A stretch of DNA of 64,000 nt from Sphingobacterium sp. (lineage in GTDB: Bacteria; Bacteroidota; Bacteroidia; Sphingobacteriales; Sphingobacteriaceae). A program made the translations under genes and the position numbers. Below, piece after piece: positions 37,559 to 47,144 of this stretch (position 1 is its first letter; every line of letters begins with the position of its first letter). The notes below the pieces were generated by a model. The model did no database searches, was not told where the DNA came from, and worked only from the letters and a program-made list of their open reading frames with translations. The stretch covers positions 930,001 to 994,000 of the forward strand of contig JAITTY010000006.1 of NCBI GenBank assembly GCA_031286695.1, given 5' to 3'.

Positions 37559-38914
37559 TTATTTTGAGCTGATTGAATTGCTGTAATACTGGATTTGTAG
37601 ATTTTTAAAATAGAGATCGTATTTTGATGCTAATTGGTCATTTGTTGCTTTTAATAAGTTGTTTTTTTCAATTATATATTCTGAATGGTTAATCAATCCT
37701 GATTCAAATCTTTTTGATGCCGCATAAAATGCTTCTTCCGAGTATTTCTTCCGGCTGCAGTTTGACAAGTATTTTTGATATGCTATGTTATATTCAACGC
37801 ATACTTTAAAAATCTCTTGTTTAAGCTTTTGGGAAGCTTCGTACTCATAAGCAATCTGTTTTTGGACCTGTAGCTTATTCTGCTCTATATATTTTTTGGA
37901 TTGAAGGTTGTTAAAGATTGGTACAGAAAGACCTATTCCAATATACTGTGATAGATTATTGCCAAACTGCTTCCCAAAAGGCATTGCTACCGTTTCACCA
38001 TTTGGCAATTTTTCAAAATACGAACTTGAATAGTTCGTCCCTGTAGAGCCATATATAGACAGTTGTGGTAAACTTTGCGCTTTTGAAATTTCCAAATTCT
38101 TTGAGGCTATTTTCTTTTGGGTAGATGTAATTTTTATTTCCGGTAAATTAGTTTTTGCAACATCATATATTAATAGAGGCTCTAATTTTTCAACACTTAA
38201 ATCATTAATATTTTCTGGTGTTATTAATTCCAGATCATTTTCAACAGAGAAATTCATTATTGCCTTTAGTTCAAATTCTGATTGCTTAAAATTTAACTCT
38301 GCTTGCAGGTAATCCGCGCTATCCAATGATAACTGGTTTAATGCTTGTGCCAAATCCAATCTGTTGCTTTTGCCAGCTTCAAAGTACTTTTGAATTTTAT
38401 TTTGGTTATCCATGCTTATTCCAATTTGTAATTCTGCATTTTTTATTTGTTCTTTAGCTAATAACACACGTAAAAATGCCGTAATTACCGTTAGCTCTAC
38501 CTCGTTTGCAACTTTTTCTTTTCTTAAGCTTTCCAATTCAGAAGATAGATAAGTTGATTGTATGTTTTTCCTTTTTTGAAACCAACCAAATAAAAGTACA
38601 TTAGTATTGAAACCCAATCCCAAAGAAGAAAAACTTGTATTTTCAAATTGGTTAGTAGTAGGGTTTATTGACCGGCCAAAATTAGTTCCATAATTTACAG
38701 AAGGAGATACTGATGGGTATAATTCATATTTGCTGTACTGATAGTTTAATTTTGACATTCTTTCATCAATCTTTGCAATTCCCATATCGATATTGTTTTC
38801 TACAGCGTATTTTACACAATCAGCTAAAGTAAACCTACTCTTTGTTTGACAATAGGCATTTTGACCTGAACAAAAAGTAGCGGTAAGTAATAGAAAACCA
38901 ATTGTTTTAAACAT
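37559..38914 (-). CDS. TolC-family outer-membrane efflux protein
   Basis: A 451-residue protein with a signal peptide (NAYCQTKS region) and two repeated outer-membrane-efflux halves. Typical motifs are TLADCVKYAVENNIDMGIA, GRSINPTTNQFENT and IGIGLSVPIFNNLQSKKYIE. It should form the outer-membrane duct for the peptide exporter. It ends the RiPP operon, 2 bases after the HlyD gene. Confidence 0.9.
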   Translation of the reverse strand: MFKTIGFLLLTATFCSGQNAYCQTKSRFTLADCVKYAVENNIDMGIAKIDERMSKLNYQYSKYELYPSVSPSVNYGTNFGRSINPTTNQFENTSFSSLGLGFNTNVLLFGWFQKRKNIQSTYLSSELESLRKEKVANEVELTVITAFLRVLLAKEQIKNAELQIGISMDNQNKIQKYFEAGKSNRLDLAQALNQLSLDSADYLQAELNFKQSEFELKAIMNFSVENDLELITPENINDLSVEKLEPLLIYDVAKTNLPEIKITSTQKKIASKNLEISKAQSLPQLSIYGSTGTNYSSSYFEKLPNGETVAMPFGKQFGNNLSQYIGIGLSVPIFNNLQSKKYIEQNKLQVQKQIAYEYEASQKLKQEIFKVCVEYNIAYQKYLSNCSRKKYSEEAFYAASKRFESGLINHSEYIIEKNNLLKATNDQLASKYDLYFKNLQIQYYSNSISSK

Positions 38915-38916
38915 AT

Positions 38917-40155
38917 CTATTTTTTAATCTGTTTTACAAAATCATAATATAGTCTTTCCGGTAAACGCATATCCTTTGTAATAATCTCTGCATTTGCCAG
39001 TAAGCCTTCCTTAAATCCAAGATTTTTTTTGTAATTACTGACTAAGCCGTTTGGTAAACTAATACGTGCCAAATAATTGCCGCTGTCAACTGGTATTGCA
39101 CTTATAAAATCTACTTTACCCTTAACAATCCCAAATTGCTGCCAGGGGTAAGCGTCAAACTTTATTATTACTACTTGCCCCAGTGAAATCTTTCCGAAAT
39201 TGTTCTGGGAAACTTTTGCTTCAAGAAAAATACCTTGCATTGGTGGAATAATATAGGCTATAGCTACTCCCTGTTCTAAATATTGACCTGTCTGATAGAA
39301 ACTTGAATAATTAATTGTGCCACCTTGTTTAGCAATAATTAAATAGTTCTTTTTCCATTCATATATCTGGCTTTGCATGTTTCCAATAGCCTCTTTAAAT
39401 AATAGCCTATTATTGTCCTCTTGGTTTTCAAGTTCCAATAACTCTTTTTGGATATCATTGGCCTGTCCTTTGTTTGACAAATGACCCGTTTGAAGTTGTA
39501 CTTGTGAAGATTTTTTATTTAAATCCAAACTTACAAGTTTTCTATACTCCTCTTCTGATATAAGCTTTTCTTCCAAAAGCTTATTATTCTTTACAATTGA
39601 TATATTGCTTAGTTCAAGATCTTGTTTATTAAGATCCTCTTGTTTTTTTAGTATTAATTCTGATTCTTTATTATTATTCAGGTCCTTTCCCAATAACCTT
39701 TTTTTATTATTGGTGTAATTTCCAAACGTATAATTTTCAAATGGAATATAGGCTTGCACCAAATTTGAATACGAGGGTTGGAGTTCCCCCAAATCTTGAA
39801 ATTTGTATTGCATAAATTTCTTTATCTGAGGCATTTCATTATTTTCCAGATAGAAATACAAACTGTCAAGGAATTTTGACAGTAAAAGGACATCATGATA
39901 ATTAGCCGAAGATTCTAGGGAGGCTATAATTTCTCCTTCCTTAACCTGTTCCCCATTTTGAAAATTAATTGATGATATCCTTCCAGAAATTGGGCAAACA
40001 AGGGGTTTGGGGAATGCTGTTCCTCCTAATCTTGCTTTTGCATTAACTGTATCCGGGTATTTAATAAACCATGATCCAAATGCAAAAATTAAAATAATTG
40101 AGGCCGTTAACCATGTGCCGTTTCTGGCCAGTTTGCTTGGCTTGATTTGATGCAT
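38917..40155 (-). CDS. HlyD-family membrane-fusion protein of the peptide exporter
   Basis: A 412-residue protein with one N-terminal membrane helix (residues 15-32). A biotinyl/lipoyl half-motif (VCPISGRISSINFQNGEQV) and a long coiled coil (about 90-260) precede the beta-barrel part (KISLGQVVIIKFDAYPWQQF). It bridges the ABC transporter and TolC. It follows the C39-peptidase transporter after 7 bases, so the three form a type-I secretion unit for the double-glycine precursors. Confidence 0.9.
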   Translation of the reverse strand: MHQIKPSKLARNGTWLTASIILIFAFGSWFIKYPDTVNAKARLGGTAFPKPLVCPISGRISSINFQNGEQVKEGEIIASLESSANYHDVLLLSKFLDSLYFYLENNEMPQIKKFMQYKFQDLGELQPSYSNLVQAYIPFENYTFGNYTNNKKRLLGKDLNNNKESELILKKQEDLNKQDLELSNISIVKNNKLLEEKLISEEEYRKLVSLDLNKKSSQVQLQTGHLSNKGQANDIQKELLELENQEDNNRLLFKEAIGNMQSQIYEWKKNYLIIAKQGGTINYSSFYQTGQYLEQGVAIAYIIPPMQGIFLEAKVSQNNFGKISLGQVVIIKFDAYPWQQFGIVKGKVDFISAIPVDSGNYLARISLPNGLVSNYKKNLGFKEGLLANAEIITKDMRLPERLYYDFVKQIKK

Positions 40156-40162
40156 ATTTTTA

Positions 40163-42397
40163 TTAATTTCCGAGTTCTAACTGATTTTTTACCAATTCAA
40201 AATAATCACCCTTGCGCCCACTAAGGCTTGAATGTGTTCCTTTTTCAACAAGTTGACCATTTTTCAAAACCACAATTTGATCAGCGTTTCTGACAGTACT
40301 TAACCTGTGTGCAACCACTACTACTGTTCTGCCATGAAAAAAGCTTTGGAGGTTATTTAGGATTACTTTTTCATTGTTGGCATCAAGCGAATTGGTTGCC
40401 TCATCAAAAAACAATAATTGAGGGTCTGTGTAAATAGCCCTTGCAATTAAGATTCTTTGTTTTTGACCCATACTAATTCCTGATCCTTCCATTCCAATTT
40501 TCGTATTGAAGCCTAAGGGAAGGTTTTCTATAAAATCTAAAATATTTGCCATTTTTGCCGCATAGTTAAGACGTTCGTCATCCGGGTCATTTTCTCCAAC
40601 GGCTATATTTCCGGCAATACTGTCATTGAAAATAAATCCATCCTGCATTACACTACCGAACATTGACCGCCAATTCCCCGGAACAATATTTCGTAATTCT
40701 TTTTGTGTTTCAGAATTATTAAAAGATACCTGTATGTTCCCTTTGTATTTTTCGTCATAGAATTTTTGAAGGATTTTTAGCAGTGTGGTTTTTCCACTTC
40801 CACTTACTCCAACAATAGCTGTTACCTTGCCTGCAGGAATATGCAGGCTTAAGTTTTTGATAATCCTGTCCTCTTCAGAGGAGCAAAATCCAAAGGACAG
40901 ATTTTCGATTGAAAGTTCTACGTTGTTTTTGTTTGTGTTATTATCCTGAAGATTGACTTGTTTTTCGTCTTTTTCTTTATGTATTTCGTTCAATCGTTCG
41001 AGGGAAATTTTTGCGTCCTGAAATTCCTGGATAAATCCTGTTAATTGTTGTACGGGGTTGTTTAATGCACCCAGAATGTATTGAATGGCCAGCATGGCAC
41101 CTAAAGTTAGATCGCCATTAATAACTGAGGTTGCAACTATACCTGTAACGAGCAGGTTTTTTCCTTCATTTAAAAATAGGGCACCTGCACTTTGCATCTG
41201 TCCAATTGATAGGTTTTTGAATCCGATAGCAAACAGCCCTCTCTGCATATTCTCCCATTTCCACCTGAAAGCTTGCTCTGCATTGGATAACTTTATCTCT
41301 TGCATCCCCTGAACCATTTCAAGTGTGGCACTGTTCTCTTTTGCAGCCAAAGAAAATTGTTTATAATTCAGCTTTCTTCTTTGTTTTAAAAATATCATGA
41401 TCCATAAGGTATAAAGAACACTCCCAATAAGGAATATGAAGAAAACGGGAATACTATACAGAAGCATGGCAAATGAATACACTATCAGGTTCATTAAGGA
41501 GAACATAATGTTGATGCTATTGCCGGTCATAAATCTTTCTATTCTGTGCTGGTCACCGATTCTTTGAATGATATCACCGGTTTGTTTAATGTCAAAGTAT
41601 GAGATTGGAAGCCTCATTAATTTTGACCAAAAGTCTGTTAATAGGGATAGGTTTATTTTGGTGCTGATGAATAATAAAAGGCCCTGCCTCGAAAACTCGA
41701 TAACGGTACGGCCAATCATAAGTACAAATTGTGCTATTAAAGCTATATATATGAAATTGATGTCATTGGCATTAATTCCTTTATCTACAATCCCCTGTGT
41801 CAGAAACGGAATTAAAAGCTGGAACAGGCTTGCTGCCAGGAGCCCGATTATGATCTGGAAAAAATATTTTTTATGCTGAGAGAGATAGGTAAATAACTTT
41901 GTCCAGGTAATCTCCTTTGAATCCTTTGTACTTAAAGATGATTCTTCATTATCCACAAAAGCCGGTCCAGGTTCCAAAAACAAGGCTATACCTTCGGTAG
42001 ATTCATCACCATGCCACATCTCTTTGAATGTAGCATAGTCAACTTTAATCAATCCGTCAATTGAAGGGTCAGCAATTAAGAACAAGGCTTTTTCAAGTTT
42101 GCCATTTACTTTGTAAACTTTATGTAACACAACAAAATGTCCATTTTTCCAATGTAATATACATGGTAGGGGAGCTTCCCGCAGTGCATCTATATTGCAT
42201 TTTACCCCAAGGGAATTTAACCCTATGCTTTCAGCCGCTATGCTAATTGATTTTAGACTGACTCCCTGTTTACCGGTTTCACATATTTTTCTTAAGTAGT
42301 TTATGGTAAATTCCTTGCTATATTGTTTTGCAATGATTCTTAAGCAAGTAGCACCGCAATCCATATGATCAAGTTGCCTATAGAATGAATATTTCAA
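40163..42397 (-). CDS. Peptidase-containing ABC transporter (C39 domain) for double-glycine peptides
   Basis: A 744-residue fused peptidase-transporter. The C39 peptidase has Cys14 (HMDCGATC), His87 (GHFVVLHK) and Asp110 (ADPSIDG). A six-helix membrane domain spans about residues 165-440. In the ATPase, Walker A is GVSGSGKTT, the signature is ISMGQKQR in place of LSGGQ, and Walker B is LLFFDEATNSLD. It would cleave leaders after Gly-Gly and export the cores. Both precursors at 46843 and 47145 have Gly-Gly at residue 25, an ideal match. Confidence 0.93.
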   Translation of the reverse strand: MKYSFYRQLDHMDCGATCLRIIAKQYSKEFTINYLRKICETGKQGVSLKSISIAAESIGLNSLGVKCNIDALREAPLPCILHWKNGHFVVLHKVYKVNGKLEKALFLIADPSIDGLIKVDYATFKEMWHGDESTEGIALFLEPGPAFVDNEESSLSTKDSKEITWTKLFTYLSQHKKYFFQIIIGLLAASLFQLLIPFLTQGIVDKGINANDINFIYIALIAQFVLMIGRTVIEFSRQGLLLFISTKINLSLLTDFWSKLMRLPISYFDIKQTGDIIQRIGDQHRIERFMTGNSINIMFSLMNLIVYSFAMLLYSIPVFFIFLIGSVLYTLWIMIFLKQRRKLNYKQFSLAAKENSATLEMVQGMQEIKLSNAEQAFRWKWENMQRGLFAIGFKNLSIGQMQSAGALFLNEGKNLLVTGIVATSVINGDLTLGAMLAIQYILGALNNPVQQLTGFIQEFQDAKISLERLNEIHKEKDEKQVNLQDNNTNKNNVELSIENLSFGFCSSEEDRIIKNLSLHIPAGKVTAIVGVSGSGKTTLLKILQKFYDEKYKGNIQVSFNNSETQKELRNIVPGNWRSMFGSVMQDGFIFNDSIAGNIAVGENDPDDERLNYAAKMANILDFIENLPLGFNTKIGMEGSGISMGQKQRILIARAIYTDPQLLFFDEATNSLDANNEKVILNNLQSFFHGRTVVVVAHRLSTVRNADQIVVLKNGQLVEKGTHSSLSGRKGDYFELVKNQLELGN

Positions 42398-42430
42398 AAT
42401 TTCGTATTTTAAAGGTAAAGGGAGGGAGAT

Positions 42431-43498
42431 CTACTTGCAGTCTTTCAAAATGCCAAGCAACCTTTTATTGGCTAGAAAAATAGCCTGTAATTCTTTGTCA
42501 GAAAATGGATAGACCAAAGTAAATTGATCCCTGATTAAAAATTCATTATCCTTGTCCGTTAAGGAGTAGTTCATTTTCTGATAGCTGTTATCTAGTTTAT
42601 CGAGGTGTATAATTTTTCGGAAACTATCAATTCTTGCTTTAGTATCTTTTGGTTTGGTAAACTCTACTAGAGCCGGTTTATCTTCGTATATGGTACAATT
42701 GTACACGAAGTAATAGTTTGAAGTACCATAAAACCGCCCTGTGAAATTGGGGTTTTGATCGTTTAGCAGGGCAAAATCGTAATTGTCCAGTTCGCCCGAT
42801 TTTACTGCATTTACACATATCCCATCTAGTGTTTTATTATTACTTAATCCTTTGTAATAACTTCCAAGGATGGCGTAAATAGCTTTATCCTCATTAATTA
42901 GCGTGTCATTTTTTGTTTCAATTCCCAAAATGTGTTCAGTCGGAAATCCATGTACTTTTATGAAGCTTGTAAATGAATCAATAATCTGTGTGTATTGAAC
43001 TGATAATTGTGGGTTTTGTTTGAAATTTTTGAGTGTCTTATTGGACACAAATTGATGATGTATATCTAATATCCCATTGAATTTGCTTCGATAGGCTGCA
43101 TATTTTAATTTTTGATTGGCTGATTGTTTACTGCAATTATCAATTAGCCTTTTCCAAAATTTTTTATCTTTTATAAAGCATTGAACCAATTTGGCTGATT
43201 TGGTAAAATATAAGGGATTAATGCCCAGTTCAGATAATTTCCAGGCGTATTTTTTTGCTGTTTTTACATCTCCTAATAAAATCGAAGCCTGAAGGGCATT
43301 ATTTAAGTTTAATGCTGAAATGCCGTTGAAGTTATCTGTTGCCTTTTTATAATTCAATTGGGCAACTTTGTAATTTTTATGTACCAATGCCAGCTCAGCT
43401 AAATTGATATGGTTACGGTAAGCAGCGACATCGCCTTTGGCATAAATAGCTAAAGGTGAAAGGGTGAATATTAAAAGTATGTAATATAAATGCCTCAT
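42431..43498 (-). CDS. TPR-containing exported protein of the grasp-with-spasm cluster (copy 2)
   Basis: About 355 residues from ATG 43498. The start is chosen because it yields a clear signal peptide (YYILLIFTLSPLAIYAKG). The N-terminal third holds TPR-like helices; the C-terminal half has TGRFYGTSNYYFVYNCTIYE. The gene at 45713 shares that segment as NMFFGTSHLFVKYKCAVYIS, and the layout is the same, so the two are paralogues. It probably acts in the periplasm or at the surface; its role in peptide handling is unknown. Length and lone Cys are similar in both. Confidence 0.7.
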   Translation of the reverse strand: MRHLYYILLIFTLSPLAIYAKGDVAAYRNHINLAELALVHKNYKVAQLNYKKATDNFNGISALNLNNALQASILLGDVKTAKKYAWKLSELGINPLYFTKSAKLVQCFIKDKKFWKRLIDNCSKQSANQKLKYAAYRSKFNGILDIHHQFVSNKTLKNFKQNPQLSVQYTQIIDSFTSFIKVHGFPTEHILGIETKNDTLINEDKAIYAILGSYYKGLSNNKTLDGICVNAVKSGELDNYDFALLNDQNPNFTGRFYGTSNYYFVYNCTIYEDKPALVEFTKPKDTKARIDSFRKIIHLDKLDNSYQKMNYSLTDKDNEFLIRDQFTLVYPFSDKELQAIFLANKRLLGILKDCK

Positions 43499-43505
43499 GT
43501 TGATT

Positions 43506-44573
43506 TTATAGCTTGTAATAGGCAATTGCCTGTTGTTTTTCTGGGTCATTTAACCAGTTATCCCAATTTTGACTTTCGGGATTAAATCCGCATTTAAGAG
43601 GTGCCGAGTAAATATCTGTTGGATCTTCCAAATATGCCCTGCAGTCAGAACAGGTATTTCTAAATGCGCATTCATTGCATTTTTTTATTTCCTCTTTTCT
43701 AACATGCCAATACTTTAAAAATTCACCTTGTAAAATTACATTAAGTAAATTTGTATTACTCGCATGCCCGAAAGATTCCATCATACTTGGGCAATTTTTT
43801 ATCATTCCGTTTTCATCAATTGATATTTTCCGGTTGAGGCATGTATTGAAATTTTTGGATTCTGTATAGAAATCAAGGGTTGCCGTAAAATATTTTTGAT
43901 CAATTTTTCCGCAGCTTGAACAATTATTGATATGGGCTACGCTGTAATCAATTGTTGCAATTTTTCCTTCAACTGATTTGCTTTCTTCATTTTCTGCATT
44001 GAATACAGTTATTCCTGATAATCTTGGATACTTGAAAAGTGTACTTAGGTCCTTAAATGTTATAGAATCCTTGTGCGGCATCAGTACATCTACAGAAATA
44101 ATCGTAGAACCTTCCAGCGATTTCATGATTCGTTCAACTGCCTTCAAATCCTCAATTTCAAAATATCTTAATTGTATATGTTTACATTGGAGTAAGCTTA
44201 ATTCATTCAAAACCTTTATTATATCGTAAGAAGGTTCATTTCTAAAGTCTATAATTGCAGAAACAATTACTTCTGGAGTATACCAGGTCTCTTCAATTTC
44301 AGGAAATTGTTCAGGTGAACTTGTAAAGAAAATGTAGTCGTTTTCAAATAGGAAACTGAAGTATGAATCCAAAATTTTGGATTCTTCAGGTGTATATAGC
44401 TTTTTGATTTCAGAAATTGACATACCCTGATTTTCCTGAAGTACTTTCAAAAGGCTATTTGGTATTGGCTGAATTCCCTGATTTTCTAGATCAGAAATTG
44501 TGCTAAAATTTTTTCCATCTGTCAATTTACAGGTTGCAAATAATTTAAATGGAATGTTTTCAGGGTAGCTCAT
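43506..44573 (-). CDS. gwsS: Grasp-with-spasm system SPASM-domain peptide maturase (GwsS)
   Basis: A 355-residue protein. The C-terminal half has all seven cysteines of a SPASM domain: C245-x10-G-x4-C261, C299-x2-C302-x5-C308-x2-C311, and C328. The N-terminal 217 residues have only Cys15 and Cys130, so the C-x3-C-x2-C motif that binds the radical-SAM cluster is absent. That makes it a SPASM protein whose chemistry cannot be standard radical SAM. It is flanked by the ATP-grasp gene and TPR genes, matching the grasp-with-spasm system. It overlaps the tiny upstream gene by ATGA. Cys218 and Cys221 form an extra CxxC. Confidence 0.85.
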   Translation of the reverse strand: MSYPENIPFKLFATCKLTDGKNFSTISDLENQGIQPIPNSLLKVLQENQGMSISEIKKLYTPEESKILDSYFSFLFENDYIFFTSSPEQFPEIEETWYTPEVIVSAIIDFRNEPSYDIIKVLNELSLLQCKHIQLRYFEIEDLKAVERIMKSLEGSTIISVDVLMPHKDSITFKDLSTLFKYPRLSGITVFNAENEESKSVEGKIATIDYSVAHINNCSSCGKIDQKYFTATLDFYTESKNFNTCLNRKISIDENGMIKNCPSMMESFGHASNTNLLNVILQGEFLKYWHVRKEEIKKCNECAFRNTCSDCRAYLEDPTDIYSAPLKCGFNPESQNWDNWLNDPEKQQAIAYYKL

Positions 44574-44770
44574 AACATTTTAGAAATTGGTTTTGGACTT
44601 TTATACACCAGGCATTTCAAAGATTGGAATTGATCGATTCTAACATACATATCTAGTTGAATCGAATTTTTGTGACTAAATGCCTTTAAATAACTAAACG
44701 ATATAGGTAGTTTCTCTAATGCTTCCTTAGGAATATGTTTGATTAGCGGCTCGTGCATGTAAATTTTCAA
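44570..44770 (-). CDS. Small protein encoded between gwsG and gwsS
   Basis: A 66-residue basic, soluble-looking protein. The stop overlaps the gwsS start as ATGA and its start lies inside the last 44 bases of gwsG, so it is embedded in a translationally coupled chain. No known domain; one Cys (KCLVYKS). An alternative ATG lies at 44758. The frame order (gwsG, small gene, gwsS) and the coupling suggest a real gene, for example a precursor-recognition or adaptor protein. That role is a guess. Confidence 0.55.
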   Translation of the reverse strand: MKIYMHEPLIKHIPKEALEKLPISFSYLKAFSHKNSIQLDMYVRIDQFQSLKCLVYKSPKPISKML

Positions 44771-45707
44771 TTTTGTTTAAGTAATCTGCAATTCTTTTTT
44801 CGATATGAAAATTTCCGGCTTTAGATAGAAATCCAAATTGACCAAATGGATTTACTTCCAAAAAGTATGTTTCATCACTGGGTGTTACAATCAAATCGAT
44901 AGAACCATAATTCAGGTTTAACCTATGCATTAATGTGTTCAGGGAATTTTGTAATTCTGTATTTAGTTTGTATGGTACTGTGCGTAGTTTGTCTCCATTC
45001 CTAAAATCAATCATGGCCGCCTCATCACGCTGAGAGAATATTGAAACCGAATACACTTCATCTTTAAACCAGAAAACACGCACTTCAAAACTTTTAAGTA
45101 TAAGTTTTTGGATCAATGAGGGCGAAAAATCATTAGCCATACGCTCCAAATCTGCTCGTTTAATCTCTTCGGTTCTTTGTCCACTTATCGAATATGTTCC
45201 TGCTTCAATCTCAGCACCATTACCGATGCTTTTGGTTATAATTCTTTCCCATTTGGAAAAGTAGTATTCCAGTTGTTTTTTTGAATGTACAATCGCTGTT
45301 GGTGGTACTTTTAACCCGCAATCCCTGGCCGTTTGTAGTGCCGTTAGCTTGTTTATATCGATAGGAAAATTGCCAAAACCCTGCTTAGGAAATACATGGA
45401 AAATGTGGGTGTACAATAGTTTGCTTTCTTCAACCAGGAATTTGTTTATTCCTCTACCAAATTTATCATCTTTTGGTATGGGTGATTCTATCCTGACAGC
45501 TCCGCCGTTAAAATAGAAACTGGAAAAAAAACTTTTGATTCTCTCCTCATTGTTTCCTGAAATTTCAATTCCCTTTTCATTTGCAAAAATAAAATTGAAA
45601 AAGTCCTGAATGAAATTTATTCTTTTAAAAGAAGTCCCGTAACTATTCAGCCAGCAAGTAATTTCATTTGCCGTTTCATCAGCAAATCTGGAGTGTATTA
45701 GAACCAT
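44727..45707 (-). CDS. gwsG: Grasp-with-spasm system ATP-grasp peptide maturase (GwsG)
   Basis: A 326-residue ATP-grasp enzyme. The N-domain (1-110) is followed by the grasp region with INKLTALQTARDCGLKVPPT, a Lys for ATP (RIITKSIGNGAEI) and the Mg-binding Glu/Asn motif FLEVNPFGQF near residue 290. In the MvdD/GwsG group such enzymes form macrolactone or macrolactam links between acidic side chains and Ser/Thr/Lys of a peptide. The two precursors contain acidic residues with Tyr/Thr/Lys, so this chemistry is possible. It is the first enzyme after the TPR gene. Confidence 0.88.
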   Translation of the reverse strand: MVLIHSRFADETANEITCWLNSYGTSFKRINFIQDFFNFIFANEKGIEISGNNEERIKSFFSSFYFNGGAVRIESPIPKDDKFGRGINKFLVEESKLLYTHIFHVFPKQGFGNFPIDINKLTALQTARDCGLKVPPTAIVHSKKQLEYYFSKWERIITKSIGNGAEIEAGTYSISGQRTEEIKRADLERMANDFSPSLIQKLILKSFEVRVFWFKDEVYSVSIFSQRDEAAMIDFRNGDKLRTVPYKLNTELQNSLNTLMHRLNLNYGSIDLIVTPSDETYFLEVNPFGQFGFLSKAGNFHIEKRIADYLNKIENLHARAANQTYS

Positions 45708-45712
45708 AATAT

Positions 45713-46777
45713 TTATTTACATCCATTAATGTTTTCAATCAGTACTTTACTTGATTTAAGGAAGGATTTTTCTGAATCTGGATTTCCAAAACTTCCTATT
45801 GAACTTATATGCTCCTTAAACCTAAAACCTGATCGTGGATTTTCAAGTTTATATTTAATTTTCACAAGTGACTCTTCAACCTTTGGCATCCAGTATATTT
45901 CTCTAAGGCTATCGATTTCTTCGATTTTTTTTGAATCTGTAAATTCATCAGAAATGTATACTGCACATTTATATTTTACAAAAAGGTGAGATGTTCCGAA
46001 AAACATGTTACCATTTACAGGATTCGCATCACGCATATTAGCATAGACATAGGGATGTAGTATTCCTTTTGTTAACGACTGTCTGCATACCTGGTTAAAT
46101 AGAGTGTCGTATTTTTGTATCCCTTGGAAATTATGCCGGATTATTATATAGAACTGTGGGACAGATAGGATTGTGGTATCATTTTCAGTTTGAATACCCA
46201 AGTTAAATTCACTTAAAAAACCATTTTCCTGTATTATACTATATAGTATCTTTGATATGGAGTCATCTGTTGAATTTAACATCTGCTCACTCAGCGTAGA
46301 GTCATTTCTTAAATTACGGAAATGTACTTCTTGATCTCTTGTAAATAAATCAAGAAGTTTTTCGTTTAATTTTTTATTCTTCGTTGTATAGTATTTTTGT
46401 TGATTTTTTGCAACAGATATGAGCTTCATCCAATCATTATTGCTATGTTGTTTCAGTAGTATAAACTCGGATTTTTTTTCAAAGAACTGATCACCAATAC
46501 CTTTTTCCGCCAGTTTCATTGATAATTGATAGGCAGTTTTGTAATCTTTTAAATCCATAGCGAGCAATGCTGCATTATAAAGATCCAAGGAATAATGGTT
46601 AGCATTAATCTTAAACGCTTTTTTGTAGGCATCTAAAGATTTTTGGTGTTGGCCCTGACAAATAAATAGTTCTGCTTTATTCGTGAGTGCATAGTATGAT
46701 TTTAAATCTTGGTTCTTTTTGGTGAACCCAATTACTGGCAGTAAAATAATTAGTATGGATATTAATAGTTTTGACAT
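45713..46777 (-). CDS. TPR-containing exported protein of the grasp-with-spasm cluster (copy 1)
   Basis: A 354-residue protein with a signal peptide (LISILIILLPVIGF). The TPR-like N-terminal region includes ALDAYKKAFKINANHYSLDL-type helices. It is a paralogue of the protein at 42431 and shares the NPVNGNMFFGTSHLFVKYKC segment. It lies between the precursors and gwsG, so it is co-expressed with the peptides. Possible roles are immunity, surface display or chaperoning; none is proven. Confidence 0.7.
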   Translation of the reverse strand: MSKLLISILIILLPVIGFTKKNQDLKSYYALTNKAELFICQGQHQKSLDAYKKAFKINANHYSLDLYNAALLAMDLKDYKTAYQLSMKLAEKGIGDQFFEKKSEFILLKQHSNNDWMKLISVAKNQQKYYTTKNKKLNEKLLDLFTRDQEVHFRNLRNDSTLSEQMLNSTDDSISKILYSIIQENGFLSEFNLGIQTENDTTILSVPQFYIIIRHNFQGIQKYDTLFNQVCRQSLTKGILHPYVYANMRDANPVNGNMFFGTSHLFVKYKCAVYISDEFTDSKKIEEIDSLREIYWMPKVEESLVKIKYKLENPRSGFRFKEHISSIGSFGNPDSEKSFLKSSKVLIENINGCK

Positions 46778-46842
46778 TCATTTGAGTTTATTTAGAGGTT
46801 TGTCAACAAAAGTTTAGCTGACAAACCTCTATAATTTTTGGA

Positions 46843-47103
46843 TTATCCTACTGGTTGAAAGATAGTTTCATATCCTACTCCGTAGTAGCAAACTTCACCA
46901 GACTCCATATCAACCGTATCACTTTGGAATGATCTGTAAGTATGGTTATATCCAATAATTACACCTCTTTCATTATAAACTTCCTTTGTATAGGAAAGCG
47001 ATCTCGCTCCTTTGCTAGGTTCTATTGCTCCACCCGTCACCTGATTTAATTGATCGGCTGGAATTTTTTTGAATTTCTGAGGATTTAATGTTTGTAAATT
47101 CAT
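46843..47103 (-). CDS. Double-glycine RiPP precursor peptide 1 (grasp-with-spasm substrate)
   Basis: An 86-residue precursor. The leader carries FKKIPADQLNQVTGG, with Gly24-Gly25 at the end, a classic C39-peptidase site. The 61-residue core is rich in Tyr, Ser and Gly and has one Cys in SGEVCYYGVGYE. The same GE-x-C-[YF]-YGV motif is found in precursor 2, so it is probably the modified site. It would be processed by the transporter at 40163 and modified by the GwsG/GwsS pair. Confidence 0.8.
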   Translation of the reverse strand: MNLQTLNPQKFKKIPADQLNQVTGGAIEPSKGARSLSYTKEVYNERGVIIGYNHTYRSFQSDTVDMESGEVCYYGVGYETIFQPVG

Positions 47104-47144
47104 ACTGATTGTATTTAATTTTTATAATGGATTAAATTTGATGG

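Noticed and set aside
43499..43549. Upstream start of the TPR gene at 43549
   Set aside because: It overlaps gwsS and would bury the signal peptide; ATG 43498 gives a proper signal sequence.
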